Shown: piece after piece, positions 1-8,049 of the stretch
How positions within the stretch are numbered: the first letter of the stretch is position 1
How the letters are laid out: the number at the start of each line of letters is the position of its first letter
Assembly (NCBI GenBank): GCA_003139735.1
Contig: PLGA01000484.1
Span: forward strand, 462-8,865
Reading direction: 5' to 3'
DNA length: 8,404 bases
Source: Bryobacterales bacterium
Lineage (GTDB): Bacteria; Acidobacteriota; Terriglobia; Bryobacterales; Bryobacteraceae
Translations under genes and position numbers: made by a program
The notes under the pieces: generated by a model
What the model was told of the DNA's origin: nothing
Databases searched by the model: none
The model's input: only the letters and a program-made list of their open reading frames with translations

Positions 1-981
1 GGACCAGAGCGTGATCAAAGTGCGCTGCTCATCGTGGGTCAGCAGGGACATGCGCGGGTCGCCCCTTTCGGCGCGAATCCCGATGCGGCCGAGCGGCAGC
101 ATATCGCCGTCCGGCCAAGAGCCTGGCTTGACGTATGGGTTCCATTTGGTGAAGTTGGGGAATTGGCGTTTGAGATCGGCCCAGCGGTCCCAGAAATCGC
201 CAGAGATGCGCCACATCTGGGCATGCTGGGCGATGAAGGCGGCCTGGTTCACGGCGCTAGTGCCCGGGGAGAGGCTGAGAACGATGGGGCGGCCGGATTT
301 CGCGATAGAGCGGCTCAGGGCCTCGATTTCAGAGCTGTGGTCGCCGTTGGGGCCGAAGCCGAACATGTCGTCGGCTTTGATGAAATCCACGCCCCAGGAG
401 GCGTAGAGCTGCACGATGGCGTCGTAGTACGCCTGTCCGTCGCCCAGGCTCGTATCGACGCCGTACATATCCGTGTTCCAAGGGCAGATGGCTTTGCGGT
501 TGGCAACGTCGGCGGCCTTGCGATCGCTGCCGAAGATGGGCAGATTGGCGTCCACGGCGCGCCTCGGAATGCCGCGCAGGATGTGTATGCCGAACTTGAG
601 ACCCAAGTGGTGAACGTAGGCGGCCAGGGGCTGGAAGCCGCGGCCATCCGAGGCCGACGGAAAGCGATTCGGCGCGGGCATCAAGCGGCCGTAGGCATCC
701 ATGACCAGTTGCGCGTTGGGACGGTAGCCGTGGGTCTGAGGATTGGGCTCGGACCATTGGATATCGACGACGATGTACTGCCAGCCGAATTTGGCGAGAT
801 GCTTCGCCATGTAATCGGCGTTGGCTTTCACTTCGGCCTCCGTGACGCTGGTGCCGAAGGAGTCCCAACTGTTCCAGCCCATGGGCGGCGTGCGGGCCAG
901 TTTGGGCTGCGGCCAGAGAGAGCACGGCAGCACGGTTAGTAGCAGGGCGGCGGTCAAGCAGAATCGGTTTCGGTGGGTCAT
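1..981 (-). CDS. GH27 alpha-galactosidase-like enzyme, divergent subfamily (3' end cut off)
   Basis: Secreted glycoside hydrolase of family 27 (retaining, TIM barrel), expected to remove terminal alpha-galactosyl or beta-L-arabinopyranosyl units. 327 codons are present and the frame runs off the window edge. Residues 1-26 look like a signal peptide (basic MTHRNR, hydrophobic core, then WPQP). The GH27 opening TPPMGWNSWDSFG is at 32-44. The likely nucleophile is Asp204 in FIKADD, and the likely acid/base is Asp262 in the RxxxD motif (Arg258-ISG-Asp262). SWPDGDMLPLG at 288-298 replaces the usual WNDPDML, and VVDIQW at 71-76 replaces the usual VVDDGW, so the substrate pocket probably differs from classical alpha-galactosidases. 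The visible part ends at a typical family stretch (DEQRTLITLWS), so roughly the last quarter is missing. The ATG lies 6 bp after the GH51 stop, with a weak GAAAA-type ribosome site. Family membership is firm; the exact sugar is not. Confidence 0.88.
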   Translation of the reverse strand, partial: MTHRNRFCLTAALLLTVLPCSLWPQPKLARTPPMGWNSWDSFGTSVTEAEVKANADYMAKHLAKFGWQYIVVDIQWSEPNPQTHGYRPNAQLVMDAYGRLMPAPNRFPSASDGRGFQPLAAYVHHLGLKFGIHILRGIPRRAVDANLPIFGSDRKAADVANRKAICPWNTDMYGVDTSLGDGQAYYDAIVQLYASWGVDFIKADDMFGFGPNGDHSSEIEALSRSIAKSGRPIVLSLSPGTSAVNQAAFIAQHAQMWRISGDFWDRWADLKRQFPNFTKWNPYVKPGSWPDGDMLPLGRIGIRAERGDPRMSLLTHDEQRTLITLWS

Positions 982-987
982 GGTTTT

Positions 988-2559
988 CTATTGCGCCTTC
1001 AGCTTTAAGATGGTCAGCGAGTGTTTGGGGAACGTATAGGTGAAGCCGTCGTTCTCCAGGTTCAGCGCGACGGCGCGGGTGGCGGGCCGCACCTTCTCGG
1101 CTCCGAAATCGTTGACGGCTTTGAGGTCGGGGTTGTTCAGTTCCCAAACGGCCGCGGGGGAGCCGATCTGGCCGGCGATGGCGTCGACGCGGGTAACGAT
1201 ATCGGACTTCTCGCTGCGGTTCAGGACGTTGAGGTAAATGGCGCGATCGGCGGGCGAGTAAGTGCCAGAGACATCCAGGTAACCGAGCGGCGGCCGGCTA
1301 CCGATACGGTAAGTGGGGCTGGTGGTCTGTAAGTCAAGTGACAGGTTGCCGCGCTGTTTGCCGTACTCGACCAGCGGCCAGTAGATGGTTTGGAGATACA
1401 GCGCCTGTTTATTGGTGAAGATGGGCGCAATTACGTTGACCAGTTGCGCCAGGTTGGCCATCTTGACGACGTCGGCATGGCGCATGAAGGCGTTGAGGAA
1501 CATGCCGGCGGCCAGGGCATCCTCGAAGTTGTAGTGCTCTTCGAGGCCCGACTTCCCGATGTCGAATTCAGAGTCGCCGGGGTGGATGGTGCGATACCAG
1601 GTGTTCCACTCGTCGAAGGCGATGTAGATGGGCCGCGGTTTGGCCTGGCCGTTTTGCGCGGCCTTGATCTGACCTTCGACCACCTGGATGCGGTCTTCGA
1701 TATCGAGTGCATTGGAGCCGAGGAAGTTCTCGAAATTGTTCTCGCGGTTGCCGATGTAGGTGTGGAGCGAGATGTAATCGATCTGGTCCTTGAGGCGGTC
1801 GAGGACGGCGCGATTCCAGCCGATCCAATCGGCGTCGGCCCCGAAATTAGAGGAACCGCTGGCGATCAATTCGATGGAGGCGTCCTGGCGGCGCATGGCC
1901 TTGGCGGCCTCCAGGGCGAACTTCGCATAGTCTTCGGCGTTCTTGTGGCCAAGCTGCCAGGGGCCATCGATCTCATTGCCGAGCCCCCAAATCTTGACGT
2001 TCCAGGGCTGCTCGCGGCCGTTCTTACGGCGCTGGTTGGCCCAGTAAGTGGGGCGCGTCTCATTGGCGTACTCGACCCACTGGCGGGCATCGTCCACGCT
2101 GCCGAGTCCGGCGTTGATGCAGAGGTAAGGCTCGGCGCCGATGCGCTCGCAATAGCGCAGGAACTCATCGGTACCGAAGCGATTGGTTTCGAGCGCGCCC
2201 CAGGCCAGGTCGGGACGCGCGGGGCGCTGGTCGCGCGGGCCGACGCCGTCCTTCCAGTTGTAGCCCGAGGCGAAATTGCCGCCGGGCCAGCGAAGGACGG
2301 AGACGCCCAACGGCTTCACGGCTTCGAGAACGTCCTTGCGGAATCCGTCGGAATCGGAAAGAGGGCTGCCCTCCTCGAAGATTCCGCCGTAGATGCAGCG
2401 GCCCAGGTGCTCCGCGAAGTTGCCGAAAAGGCGCGGGCTGACCTCGCCGATCACGCGATTCGTATCGATCCTGATGCGGGCTTGGGGCTGCTGGGCCGGA
2501 ACGGCAGAAGTCAGGAGAAGAGCCGCGAAGATACCGGGCAGAGTGTTTCGCACTAACAT
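988..2559 (-). CDS. GH51 alpha-L-arabinofuranosidase, secreted
   Basis: 523-residue retaining arabinofuranosidase that should release terminal L-arabinofuranose from arabinoxylan, arabinan or arabinogalactan side chains. Residues 1-22 are a signal peptide ending SAVPAQQ, which is notable because many GH51 enzymes are cytoplasmic. The family start [15 protein letters not shown] is at 45-59, and [20 protein letters not shown] at 89-108. The acid/base Glu196 sits in [14 protein letters not shown] and the nucleophile Glu317 in [11 protein letters not shown]; both motifs are intact. The C-terminal part (about 400-523) is the beta-sandwich domain, with YLNVLNRS and the closing HSLTILKL. Length is normal for the family. 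It starts 4 bp after the GH43 stop, with GGAAAAG as ribosome site lying inside the end of the upstream gene, so translational coupling is likely. The identification is secure; the preferred polymer is inferred only from the neighbours. Confidence 0.95.
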   Translation of the reverse strand: MLVRNTLPGIFAALLLTSAVPAQQPQARIRIDTNRVIGEVSPRLFGNFAEHLGRCIYGGIFEEGSPLSDSDGFRKDVLEAVKPLGVSVLRWPGGNFASGYNWKDGVGPRDQRPARPDLAWGALETNRFGTDEFLRYCERIGAEPYLCINAGLGSVDDARQWVEYANETRPTYWANQRRKNGREQPWNVKIWGLGNEIDGPWQLGHKNAEDYAKFALEAAKAMRRQDASIELIASGSSNFGADADWIGWNRAVLDRLKDQIDYISLHTYIGNRENNFENFLGSNALDIEDRIQVVEGQIKAAQNGQAKPRPIYIAFDEWNTWYRTIHPGDSEFDIGKSGLEEHYNFEDALAAGMFLNAFMRHADVVKMANLAQLVNVIAPIFTNKQALYLQTIYWPLVEYGKQRGNLSLDLQTTSPTYRIGSRPPLGYLDVSGTYSPADRAIYLNVLNRSEKSDIVTRVDAIAGQIGSPAAVWELNNPDLKAVNDFGAEKVRPATRAVALNLENDGFTYTFPKHSLTILKLKAQ

Positions 2560-2563
2560 GATG

Positions 2564-3643
2564 TTACTTTTCCAATTCGCGCTGGTTGCCGAGATCGATG
2601 GTAACGGGCTGGTTGGGATTGGTGTACATCAGTTTGCCGTCGATTACCTTGAGTTCCACGACGTTGATGGCCGATCCGCCGCGCGCGCCACGGCCCGGTT
2701 GCGCCGCAGCGGCGGGCTCGGCAGGTTGCGCGGTGGGGATGACTGCCCAATTGATGTTGGCGCTTCGGCCGTTTTGGCCGCCGAAGTAGAACCACCAGGC
2801 GCGGTCCCCATTGATCACGACGTCGCCGTGGTTGCCGATGAGGACGCCCTCCTGCGGCTTCCAATGCGTGCAATCGTCGGAGGACCAGACGCCTTGGCCG
2901 GACCAGGTGTCGGCAATCAGCCAATACTTGCCTTGCCAGTGAATGCATTTGGGGCCTTCGCCAGTGCGGTCGGTGACGGCGTTGCCCTTGGGTTCCCACT
3001 TATAGAGGTCGGGGCTGTCGGCGTAGGAAAGGCTCAGGGGCTTTTCCTCGTCCTTATAGAACATGCGCCAGTTGCCATCCGGCAGTTGGATGACGCAGGC
3101 ATCGATGACTTTGCCCGATTTCAGATCGACCTTGCCGACGGTGTCCCACTTGATACCGTCCTTACTGGTCAGGTGGACGATTTCGCGCGGGTGGTTCCAG
3201 TCGCTGAAGATGCCCGGGACATAGGCGAGATACATGTGGTACATGTCCTTGACCCAGATGACTTCCGGGGCCCAGTAAGTGTAGTCGGTAGGGTGCTGGT
3301 CCTGACCGTAGGTGATGTCGGCGACGCCGAGGTACTTCCAGGTGGCGCCGTTGTCCTCGGAGGCAGCCATGCCGATTTTTGTGCCGTGAATCAACGCGAT
3401 GCCGCCGCCGCGGCGCTGGGTATAGTACATGAACCAGCGCCTGGTTTCGGCATTGTAAGTGAAGACCGGATCGGTGGGGTCATCGAAGACCGGGTCGCGA
3501 AAGAGCGGACGCGCGGCGAGTTTGCCGAGCGAAACCGCGGGCGCGGCGGCGGGGGCCTGGGCCGTCTGGGCCTGCAGCGTTAGGGGAAGAGCAGCCATCG
3601 ACAAAAGACCCAGCAGGGCCAACGGAAGGCGGCGATACTTCAT
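2564..3643 (-). CDS. GH43-type five-bladed beta-propeller glycosidase, secreted
   Basis: 359-residue inverting glycosidase of the GH43 type, a group that includes arabinofuranosidases, xylosidases and arabinanases. Residues 1-26 ([11 protein letters not shown]...LQAQ) form a signal peptide, followed by an Ala/Pro linker. Candidate catalytic residues are Asp58 in DPTDPVF as base, Asp181 in VIDACV as pKa modulator, and Glu229 in [10 protein letters not shown] as acid. YWAPEVIW at 123-130 and NHGDVV at 271-276 are also typical of this fold. An Ala/Pro/Gly/Arg-rich insert lies at 304-325, before a final beta segment. An in-frame ATG exists at 3733, but it would overlap the esterase gene by 55 bp and put 30 non-hydrophobic residues before the signal peptide. 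The ATG at 3643 has GAGG 8 nt upstream and leaves a 35-bp gap, so I chose it. Substrate is unproven; arabinose or xylose side chains are likely given the GH51 neighbour. Confidence 0.85.
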   Translation of the reverse strand: MKYRRLPLALLGLLSMAALPLTLQAQTAQAPAAAPAVSLGKLAARPLFRDPVFDDPTDPVFTYNAETRRWFMYYTQRRGGGIALIHGTKIGMAASEDNGATWKYLGVADITYGQDQHPTDYTYWAPEVIWVKDMYHMYLAYVPGIFSDWNHPREIVHLTSKDGIKWDTVGKVDLKSGKVIDACVIQLPDGNWRMFYKDEEKPLSLSYADSPDLYKWEPKGNAVTDRTGEGPKCIHWQGKYWLIADTWSGQGVWSSDDCTHWKPQEGVLIGNHGDVVINGDRAWWFYFGGQNGRSANINWAVIPTAQPAEPAAAAQPGRGARGGSAINVVELKVIDGKLMYTNPNQPVTIDLGNQRELEK

Positions 3644-3651
3644 TAAGCGAA

Positions 3652-3655
3652 CCTC
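3652..3655 (-). promoter_or_regulatory. Ribosome binding site (GAGG) deciding the GH43 start
   Basis: The minus strand reads GCGAGG followed by 8 nt and the ATG at 3643. This supports the internal start that begins directly with the signal peptide, rather than the longer in-frame ATG at 3733. Confidence 0.6.
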
Positions 3656-3678
3656 GCTTTCAAAACGTGATTTCTGGC

Positions 3679-4926
<1,248 letters not shown>

Positions 4927-6033
4927 TCAGTTGCCTTTTTGCGCGGCGGGTTTGGGAGGAGTCGCCATATCGCGATCGAAAGCTACGCCGTCGAAGGGAA
5001 CAACGATGACCTTACTGCCGTGATTGTCGTTGGGCAGCTCCTGGGCTTTGGGCACATCAAGGACAGCGAAGGTAAAGGCAGTGACATGGCCATTTTCCAT
5101 GTACACGCCGGGACGCTCGATGTTATTCCAATGGTTCACGGTTCCGTCGGTATAACGGAGGTAGTCGGTAGTCGGATCGTAGGCCAGTCCACGATTGGTC
5201 CAGTTGGTAATGCCATCGACCGATGTCAGCAGGAATGCCTTGCGATCGCTCCAGCAATTTACCACGATGTGATACAGACCCCCGCTATACCAGATGACGG
5301 GATCTTCCAGGTTACGCGTCGGGAGGTCGGGGATGCCAGGATAAATACTGTGCCCCTGAAGCTTGTAAGGGCCGAGGATGCCGTCGGCGCTAATCATAAT
5401 CACGCCAGAGCGCGCCACGATTTCATAGCGGCCGTCCGGGCGAATCATCATGGCCACATTCGACATTCTGCCGTCCCGGGCGTCGAACCCATTGGCGTCC
5501 ACCTGAATGGAGCCGAGTTGCTTCCAGGGCCCATCGAGCGAATTGGAAACAAATACGTCACCCGGTCTGGTCTCACTGACGACCACGGCATAACTGCCGT
5601 CCGGAAGAGTCAGGGCAGTGACATTGTGCCCTTTGCCGCCCTGATTATCGGGCCAGCAAAGACCCTTGTCTATGTAAGGCCCGGTGAGGTTGTCACTGAC
5701 GGCGTGCACGGCGGCCGAGCCGCCCCACCCATTATGGCCGCGGGCTTGATCCCAGCGGCTGGCAAACATATGATACTTGCCATCCGTCCCCTTGATGATC
5801 TTGCCGTCCCAATAACACCATTGTTTGATGGTGGTGTCTTCGAGACCGTTTTGCGGGTCGCGCGGAAGAACATTGGGCGCGCCCCACGCGTCTTTCGAAA
5901 GTTGACCATGAATCGGCATGGGCAGAAAGTAATCGATCAAGGTCTTGTCGGCGGCAGGCGACGAGGCGGCTAGCGCCGAGACGGCCGCGAATAGCTTTAT
6001 CAACGTTTTCAGAGAACTCATTGGCGTACTCAT
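4927..6033 (-). CDS. Secreted beta-propeller glycosidase of unassigned family (GH43/GH117-like fold)
   Basis: 368-residue exported protein with signal peptide at about 1-28 (LIKLFAAVSALAASSPAA). The body shows repeated propeller-blade signatures: DGKYHMFASRWD at 84-95, PDGSYAVVVSE at 144-154, PDGRYEIVARS at 199-209, GGLYHIVVNCWSD at 251-263 and NGHVTAFTFAV at 314-324, each near a 'GPY/GPW' or 'DGITNW' turn. That pattern fits a five-bladed propeller like GH43, GH32 or GH117. Acidic candidates for catalysis are Glu65/Asp66 in NGLEDTT, Glu243/Asp244 in RNLEDPVIWY and Glu306 in NNIERPGVY; I cannot say which are catalytic. I do not recognise a characterised homologue, so the substrate is unknown, though operon context suggests a plant-polysaccharide side chain. 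The start at 6033 has GGGAGG 10 nt upstream, while the ATG at 6021 has none. It ends 24 bp before the esterase ATG. Confidence 0.75.
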   Translation of the reverse strand: MSTPMSSLKTLIKLFAAVSALAASSPAADKTLIDYFLPMPIHGQLSKDAWGAPNVLPRDPQNGLEDTTIKQWCYWDGKIIKGTDGKYHMFASRWDQARGHNGWGGSAAVHAVSDNLTGPYIDKGLCWPDNQGGKGHNVTALTLPDGSYAVVVSETRPGDVFVSNSLDGPWKQLGSIQVDANGFDARDGRMSNVAMMIRPDGRYEIVARSGVIMISADGILGPYKLQGHSIYPGIPDLPTRNLEDPVIWYSGGLYHIVVNCWSDRKAFLLTSVDGITNWTNRGLAYDPTTDYLRYTDGTVNHWNNIERPGVYMENGHVTAFTFAVLDVPKAQELPNDNHGSKVIVVPFDGVAFDRDMATPPKPAAQKGN

Positions 6034-6043
6034 TTGGTCAAAA

Positions 6044-6049
6044 CCTCCC
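6044..6049 (-). promoter_or_regulatory. Ribosome binding site (GGGAGG) of the unassigned propeller gene
   Basis: GGGAGG on the minus strand lies 10 nt before the ATG at 6033 and 22 nt before the next in-frame ATG at 6021. The spacing favours the first ATG. The site lies in the 35-bp gap after the GH27 stop. Confidence 0.6.
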
Positions 6050-6068
6050 TATTTGCAGTGTCGCCGCC

Positions 6069-7694
6069 TCAGAAACCGCGTCCAGAGGCACTGGAAACCC
6101 TTAACATCACGACGCCGTGGCGCGGCACGGTGGCGGTGAACGCGTCACCGGTGGTAGGAACGGCTTCATGCTTCCACAGGTCCTGGGCCTGCAATCTGCG
6201 GAAGCCATAGAGGCCGGTGTCGAATTTCAGGGCGTCCCAGCGGAAGCCGATCTCGGCAGGGGAATCTCCCCGGTTGAAAAGGCCGACCGCGAAGGCATTG
6301 CCGCTGAGCGGACGTACCAGCACCTCGGATTTTCCTTCCTGGGAGAGGCGCTGGACCGGTTTGAAAACCCGGTCCTGATCGATGGCGATCACGTCGGGAT
6401 TCATGAGGATGGATTTGGTCTCGCCGGTCATGGTGCGCAGGTCGTTGCCGGCCATCAACGGCGCGGCCAAGAGGCACCAGAGGCTCATGTGCGTGCGGTA
6501 CTCGTCGGCGCTCATGCCGCCGTTGCCGACTTCGAGCATATCCGGGTCGTTCCAGTGCCCGGTCCGGTTATAGGAGGCGATATCGATGTTGGCGAAGCCG
6601 ATGCGCTCCATGGAATCCCAGCGATCGCCGATGTCGAAGGTAGTGCGCCAGAGGTTGCCGCCGGTCTTGGCGCCCCACTTCCAGACGTCGTGGGAGCCGT
6701 ACTGGCAGAGACTGTAGACGATGGGGCGTCCGGTCTTCAGGAGGGCTTCGCCCATTTTCTGATAGGCGCCCTGGTTATCCTCGGCGGTGTTGGAATAGAC
6801 GCCGCCGGCGCTGCACCAGTCGTACTTCAGGTAATCGTAGCCCCACTCGGCGAAGGTGAGGGCATCGTCCTCTTCGTGGGCGAAGCTGCCCTGGTATCCG
6901 CCTCCCATTTTTCCACTGCAGGATTGGGGGCCCGGGGAGGAGTAGATGCCGATTTTCAGGCCCTTGGAGTGGACGTAATCGGCAAGCGCTTTCATATTGG
7001 GGAACTTGCCGTTGCCGACGATTTTTCCGTTGGCGTCGCGGCCGCTGGTCCAGCCTTCGTCGACCACGATATAGGTATAGCCGGCCTTGGCCATGCCGCT
7101 CGATACCATGGCGTCGGTCATGCTGCGGACGGTGGCGTCATCGAACACGTCCTGGAACTTGTTCCAACTGTTCCATCCCATGGGCGGAGTGCGAGCGAGG
7201 CCGTTATCCGGCACGTCGCGCAAATCGGGGGGCGGGATTCGCGTGGGGTGCGCCTCTTCGGCCGTGACCCGTTCGAAGGTTCCTTTCAGGGGATCGCGGC
7301 CGGTTGAGGTCATAGTGACGGAGATGCGGTTGGCGTTCTCAGCCACGCCGTCATAGACGGTCTCGCGGGGCTGGGCGGCAGCGGCGCCCCGTCCCGCAGC
7401 CGGAGCCGCAGTTGGGGCGGGTGGGTTGACCGTGGAAGCCAGATGCAGCTTGCCGCCCTTGAACGTTCCGTTGAGGGTTCCGCCGCGTCCACCGCGGCCG
7501 GCCGACGCCACGCTGGCGACGGCATCGCCGGTTTGCTGGAACTGGAAGAAGTTGACGCCTCCATCGGCGACGCGGAAGGCCCAATAGCCCGTCATGTCGG
7601 TTTGCGCAAAGAGCGCCAGCGCGCCCAGGAATGTGAGAAGAACCGCGGCGCAACCCACTCGCCAGGGGTGCGAACGAAGAATTCGGGGTATCAT
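6069..7694 (-). CDS. GH27 alpha-galactosidase with extra N-terminal beta-domain, secreted
   Basis: 541-residue retaining alpha-galactosidase, first gene of the operon. Residues 1-31 are a signal peptide (WRVGCAAVLLTFLGALALFAQ). Residues about 32-145 form an additional beta-rich domain (DMTGYWAF, GGTLNGTFKGGKLHLAS, DGVAENANRISVTM, DPLKGTFERV) interrupted by two Gly/Arg/Ala-rich inserts at 63-72 and 90-109. The GH27 barrel starts at TPPMGWNSWNKF (169-180). The nucleophile is Asp292 in YLKYDWC and the acid/base Asp354 in the RxxxD motif (Arg350-TTF-Asp354). VVDEGW at 210-215 and HWNDPDMLEVGNGG at 380-393 are canonical. The C-terminal beta-sandwich ends with HGVVMLRV. The catalytic half closely follows classical plant-like alpha-galactosidases, so alpha-1,6-galactose release is the likely reaction. 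The function of the extra domain is unknown. The ATG has AAGGAG 10 nt upstream. Confidence 0.93.
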   Translation of the reverse strand: MIPRILRSHPWRVGCAAVLLTFLGALALFAQTDMTGYWAFRVADGGVNFFQFQQTGDAVASVASAGRGGRGGTLNGTFKGGKLHLASTVNPPAPTAAPAAGRGAAAAQPRETVYDGVAENANRISVTMTSTGRDPLKGTFERVTAEEAHPTRIPPPDLRDVPDNGLARTPPMGWNSWNKFQDVFDDATVRSMTDAMVSSGMAKAGYTYIVVDEGWTSGRDANGKIVGNGKFPNMKALADYVHSKGLKIGIYSSPGPQSCSGKMGGGYQGSFAHEEDDALTFAEWGYDYLKYDWCSAGGVYSNTAEDNQGAYQKMGEALLKTGRPIVYSLCQYGSHDVWKWGAKTGGNLWRTTFDIGDRWDSMERIGFANIDIASYNRTGHWNDPDMLEVGNGGMSADEYRTHMSLWCLLAAPLMAGNDLRTMTGETKSILMNPDVIAIDQDRVFKPVQRLSQEGKSEVLVRPLSGNAFAVGLFNRGDSPAEIGFRWDALKFDTGLYGFRRLQAQDLWKHEAVPTTGDAFTATVPRHGVVMLRVSSASGRGF

Positions 7695-7704
7695 GTGTCT
7701 TGCT

Positions 7705-7710
7705 CTCCTT
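7705..7710 (-). promoter_or_regulatory. Ribosome binding site of the first operon gene
   Basis: AAGGAG on the minus strand lies 10 nt before the ATG at 7694. It falls in a leader of about 50 nt that follows the predicted promoter. Confidence 0.65.
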
Positions 7711-7750
7711 TGGGATCCGAGAGGACCACGTTAACGATAAAGGAACCCCC

Positions 7751-7779
7751 ATGCTAGGTCCACGCGGAATCCGCGTCAA
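7751..7779 (-). promoter_or_regulatory. Sigma70-type promoter for the glycosidase operon
   Basis: The minus strand shows a -35 box TTGACG (7774-7779), a spacer of exactly 17 nt, and a -10 box TAGCAT (7751-7756). Transcription would start near 7744 and give a leader of about 50 nt before the GH27 ATG. It lies in the only long intergenic region, directly upstream of six closely spaced genes. I noticed no comparable promoter in the short gaps inside the operon, so it probably drives the whole set. It is called by consensus match only. Confidence 0.65.
7762..7776. promoter_or_regulatory. 15-bp perfect palindrome in the promoter spacer, candidate operator
   Basis: The + strand reads ACGCGGA-A-TCCGCGT: two 7-bp arms around one central base. 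It fills most of the spacer and overlaps three bases of the -35 box, a position where a bound dimeric repressor would block RNA polymerase. No regulator gene is present in the window, so the protein that might bind is unknown. It could instead be part of a dispersed repeat. Confidence 0.5.
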
Positions 7780-7905
7780 GGGTTCCCCATTAGATTCGCG
7801 GTAAGCGATTGAAAACATTTAGCAAATTTGGCATGGCGGTGGTCGCTTGCCAGGGCTGCGGGTGTACGGCGCGGGAACAGTTATCGCAAAAGTTAGCGTA
7901 GTTGG

Positions 7906-8049
7906 CTACAATATCGGCTCTGCGCAGTTCGGCGCGGAAGAATGCCGGCACGGACGCCGGCATAGCAGGCTGAAAGCCCACTCCACGGCGGGGCGGAGGA
8001 AGAGGTCGCCGTAACCGTTGGCCAGGGCGTAATCAACGGCGCCCGGCAT
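7906..8049 (-). CDS. Doubtful 47-residue ORF overlapping the URO-D-like gene end
   Basis: An ATG at 8049 has GAGG 6 nt upstream and opens a 47-codon frame that overlaps the end of the URO-D-like gene by 17 nt, an arrangement seen in translationally coupled pairs. The product starts MPGAVDYALANGYGDLFLRP and then turns Arg/Cys-rich where the frame crosses the hairpin at 7942-7963. I recognise no domain. The second half is dictated by the inverted repeat, so the frame may be accidental, or the remnant of a gene interrupted by repeat sequence. Confidence 0.2.
   Translation of the reverse strand: MPGAVDYALANGYGDLFLRPAVEWAFSLLCRRPCRHSSAPNCAEPIL
7942..7963 (-). terminator. GC-rich hairpin, possible terminator of the URO-D-like gene
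   Basis: Perfect 8-bp arms ATGCCGGC and GCCGGCAT enclose a 6-nt loop. On the minus strand the stem is followed by TTCTTCC, a poor U-tract, so it is at best a weak intrinsic terminator. It lies 70 nt beyond the URO-D stop and about 160 nt before the operon promoter, a sensible place to separate the two transcripts. A neighbouring smaller dyad, GGCT-TTC-AGCC at about 7967-7977, suggests a compact repetitive palindromic element as the alternative. Confidence 0.4.

Larger units (their letters stand above)
7742..7786. repeat. Inverted repeat GGAACCC / GGGTTCC flanking the promoter
   Basis: Seven-base arms at 7742-7748 and 7780-7786 are exact inverse complements separated by 31 bp. One covers the predicted transcription start and the other lies just upstream of the -35 box. 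The centre (7764) differs from that of the inner palindrome (7769), so the two are not one nested dyad. They might be paired regulator half-sites, the stem of a structure, or the ends of a small repeat. Confidence 0.4.
7695..8032. other. Intergenic region between URO-D-like gene and glycosidase operon
   Basis: This 338-bp stretch is the only long gap. Reading along the minus strand it holds the doubtful small ORF, a hairpin at 7942-7963, a more AT-rich stretch at about 7807-7832, and the promoter with its two inverted repeats. An imperfect dyad TTG..CAA at 7809-7825 matches at 5 of 8 pairs and resembles LacI-type operators only loosely. No RNA gene is apparent. Confidence 0.6.

Noticed and set aside
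1..60. Lipoprotein signal in the partial GH27 enzyme (Cys20) or the esterase (Cys15/Cys16)
   Set aside because: The residues before these cysteines (VLP, GF, FC) do not fit a lipobox, so ordinary signal peptidase I cleavage is more likely. (The relevant start codons are at 981 and 4902.)
7809..7825. Imperfect dyad TTG..CAA as a LacI-type operator
   Set aside because: Only 5 of 8 pairs match and the central CG typical of LacI-family sites is missing.
7790..7981. 63-residue minus-strand ORF in the intergenic region
   Set aside because: It crosses the hairpin and runs to just upstream of the promoter, has no recognisable domain and no convincing ribosome site, and its initial segment is a reading of the inverted repeat.
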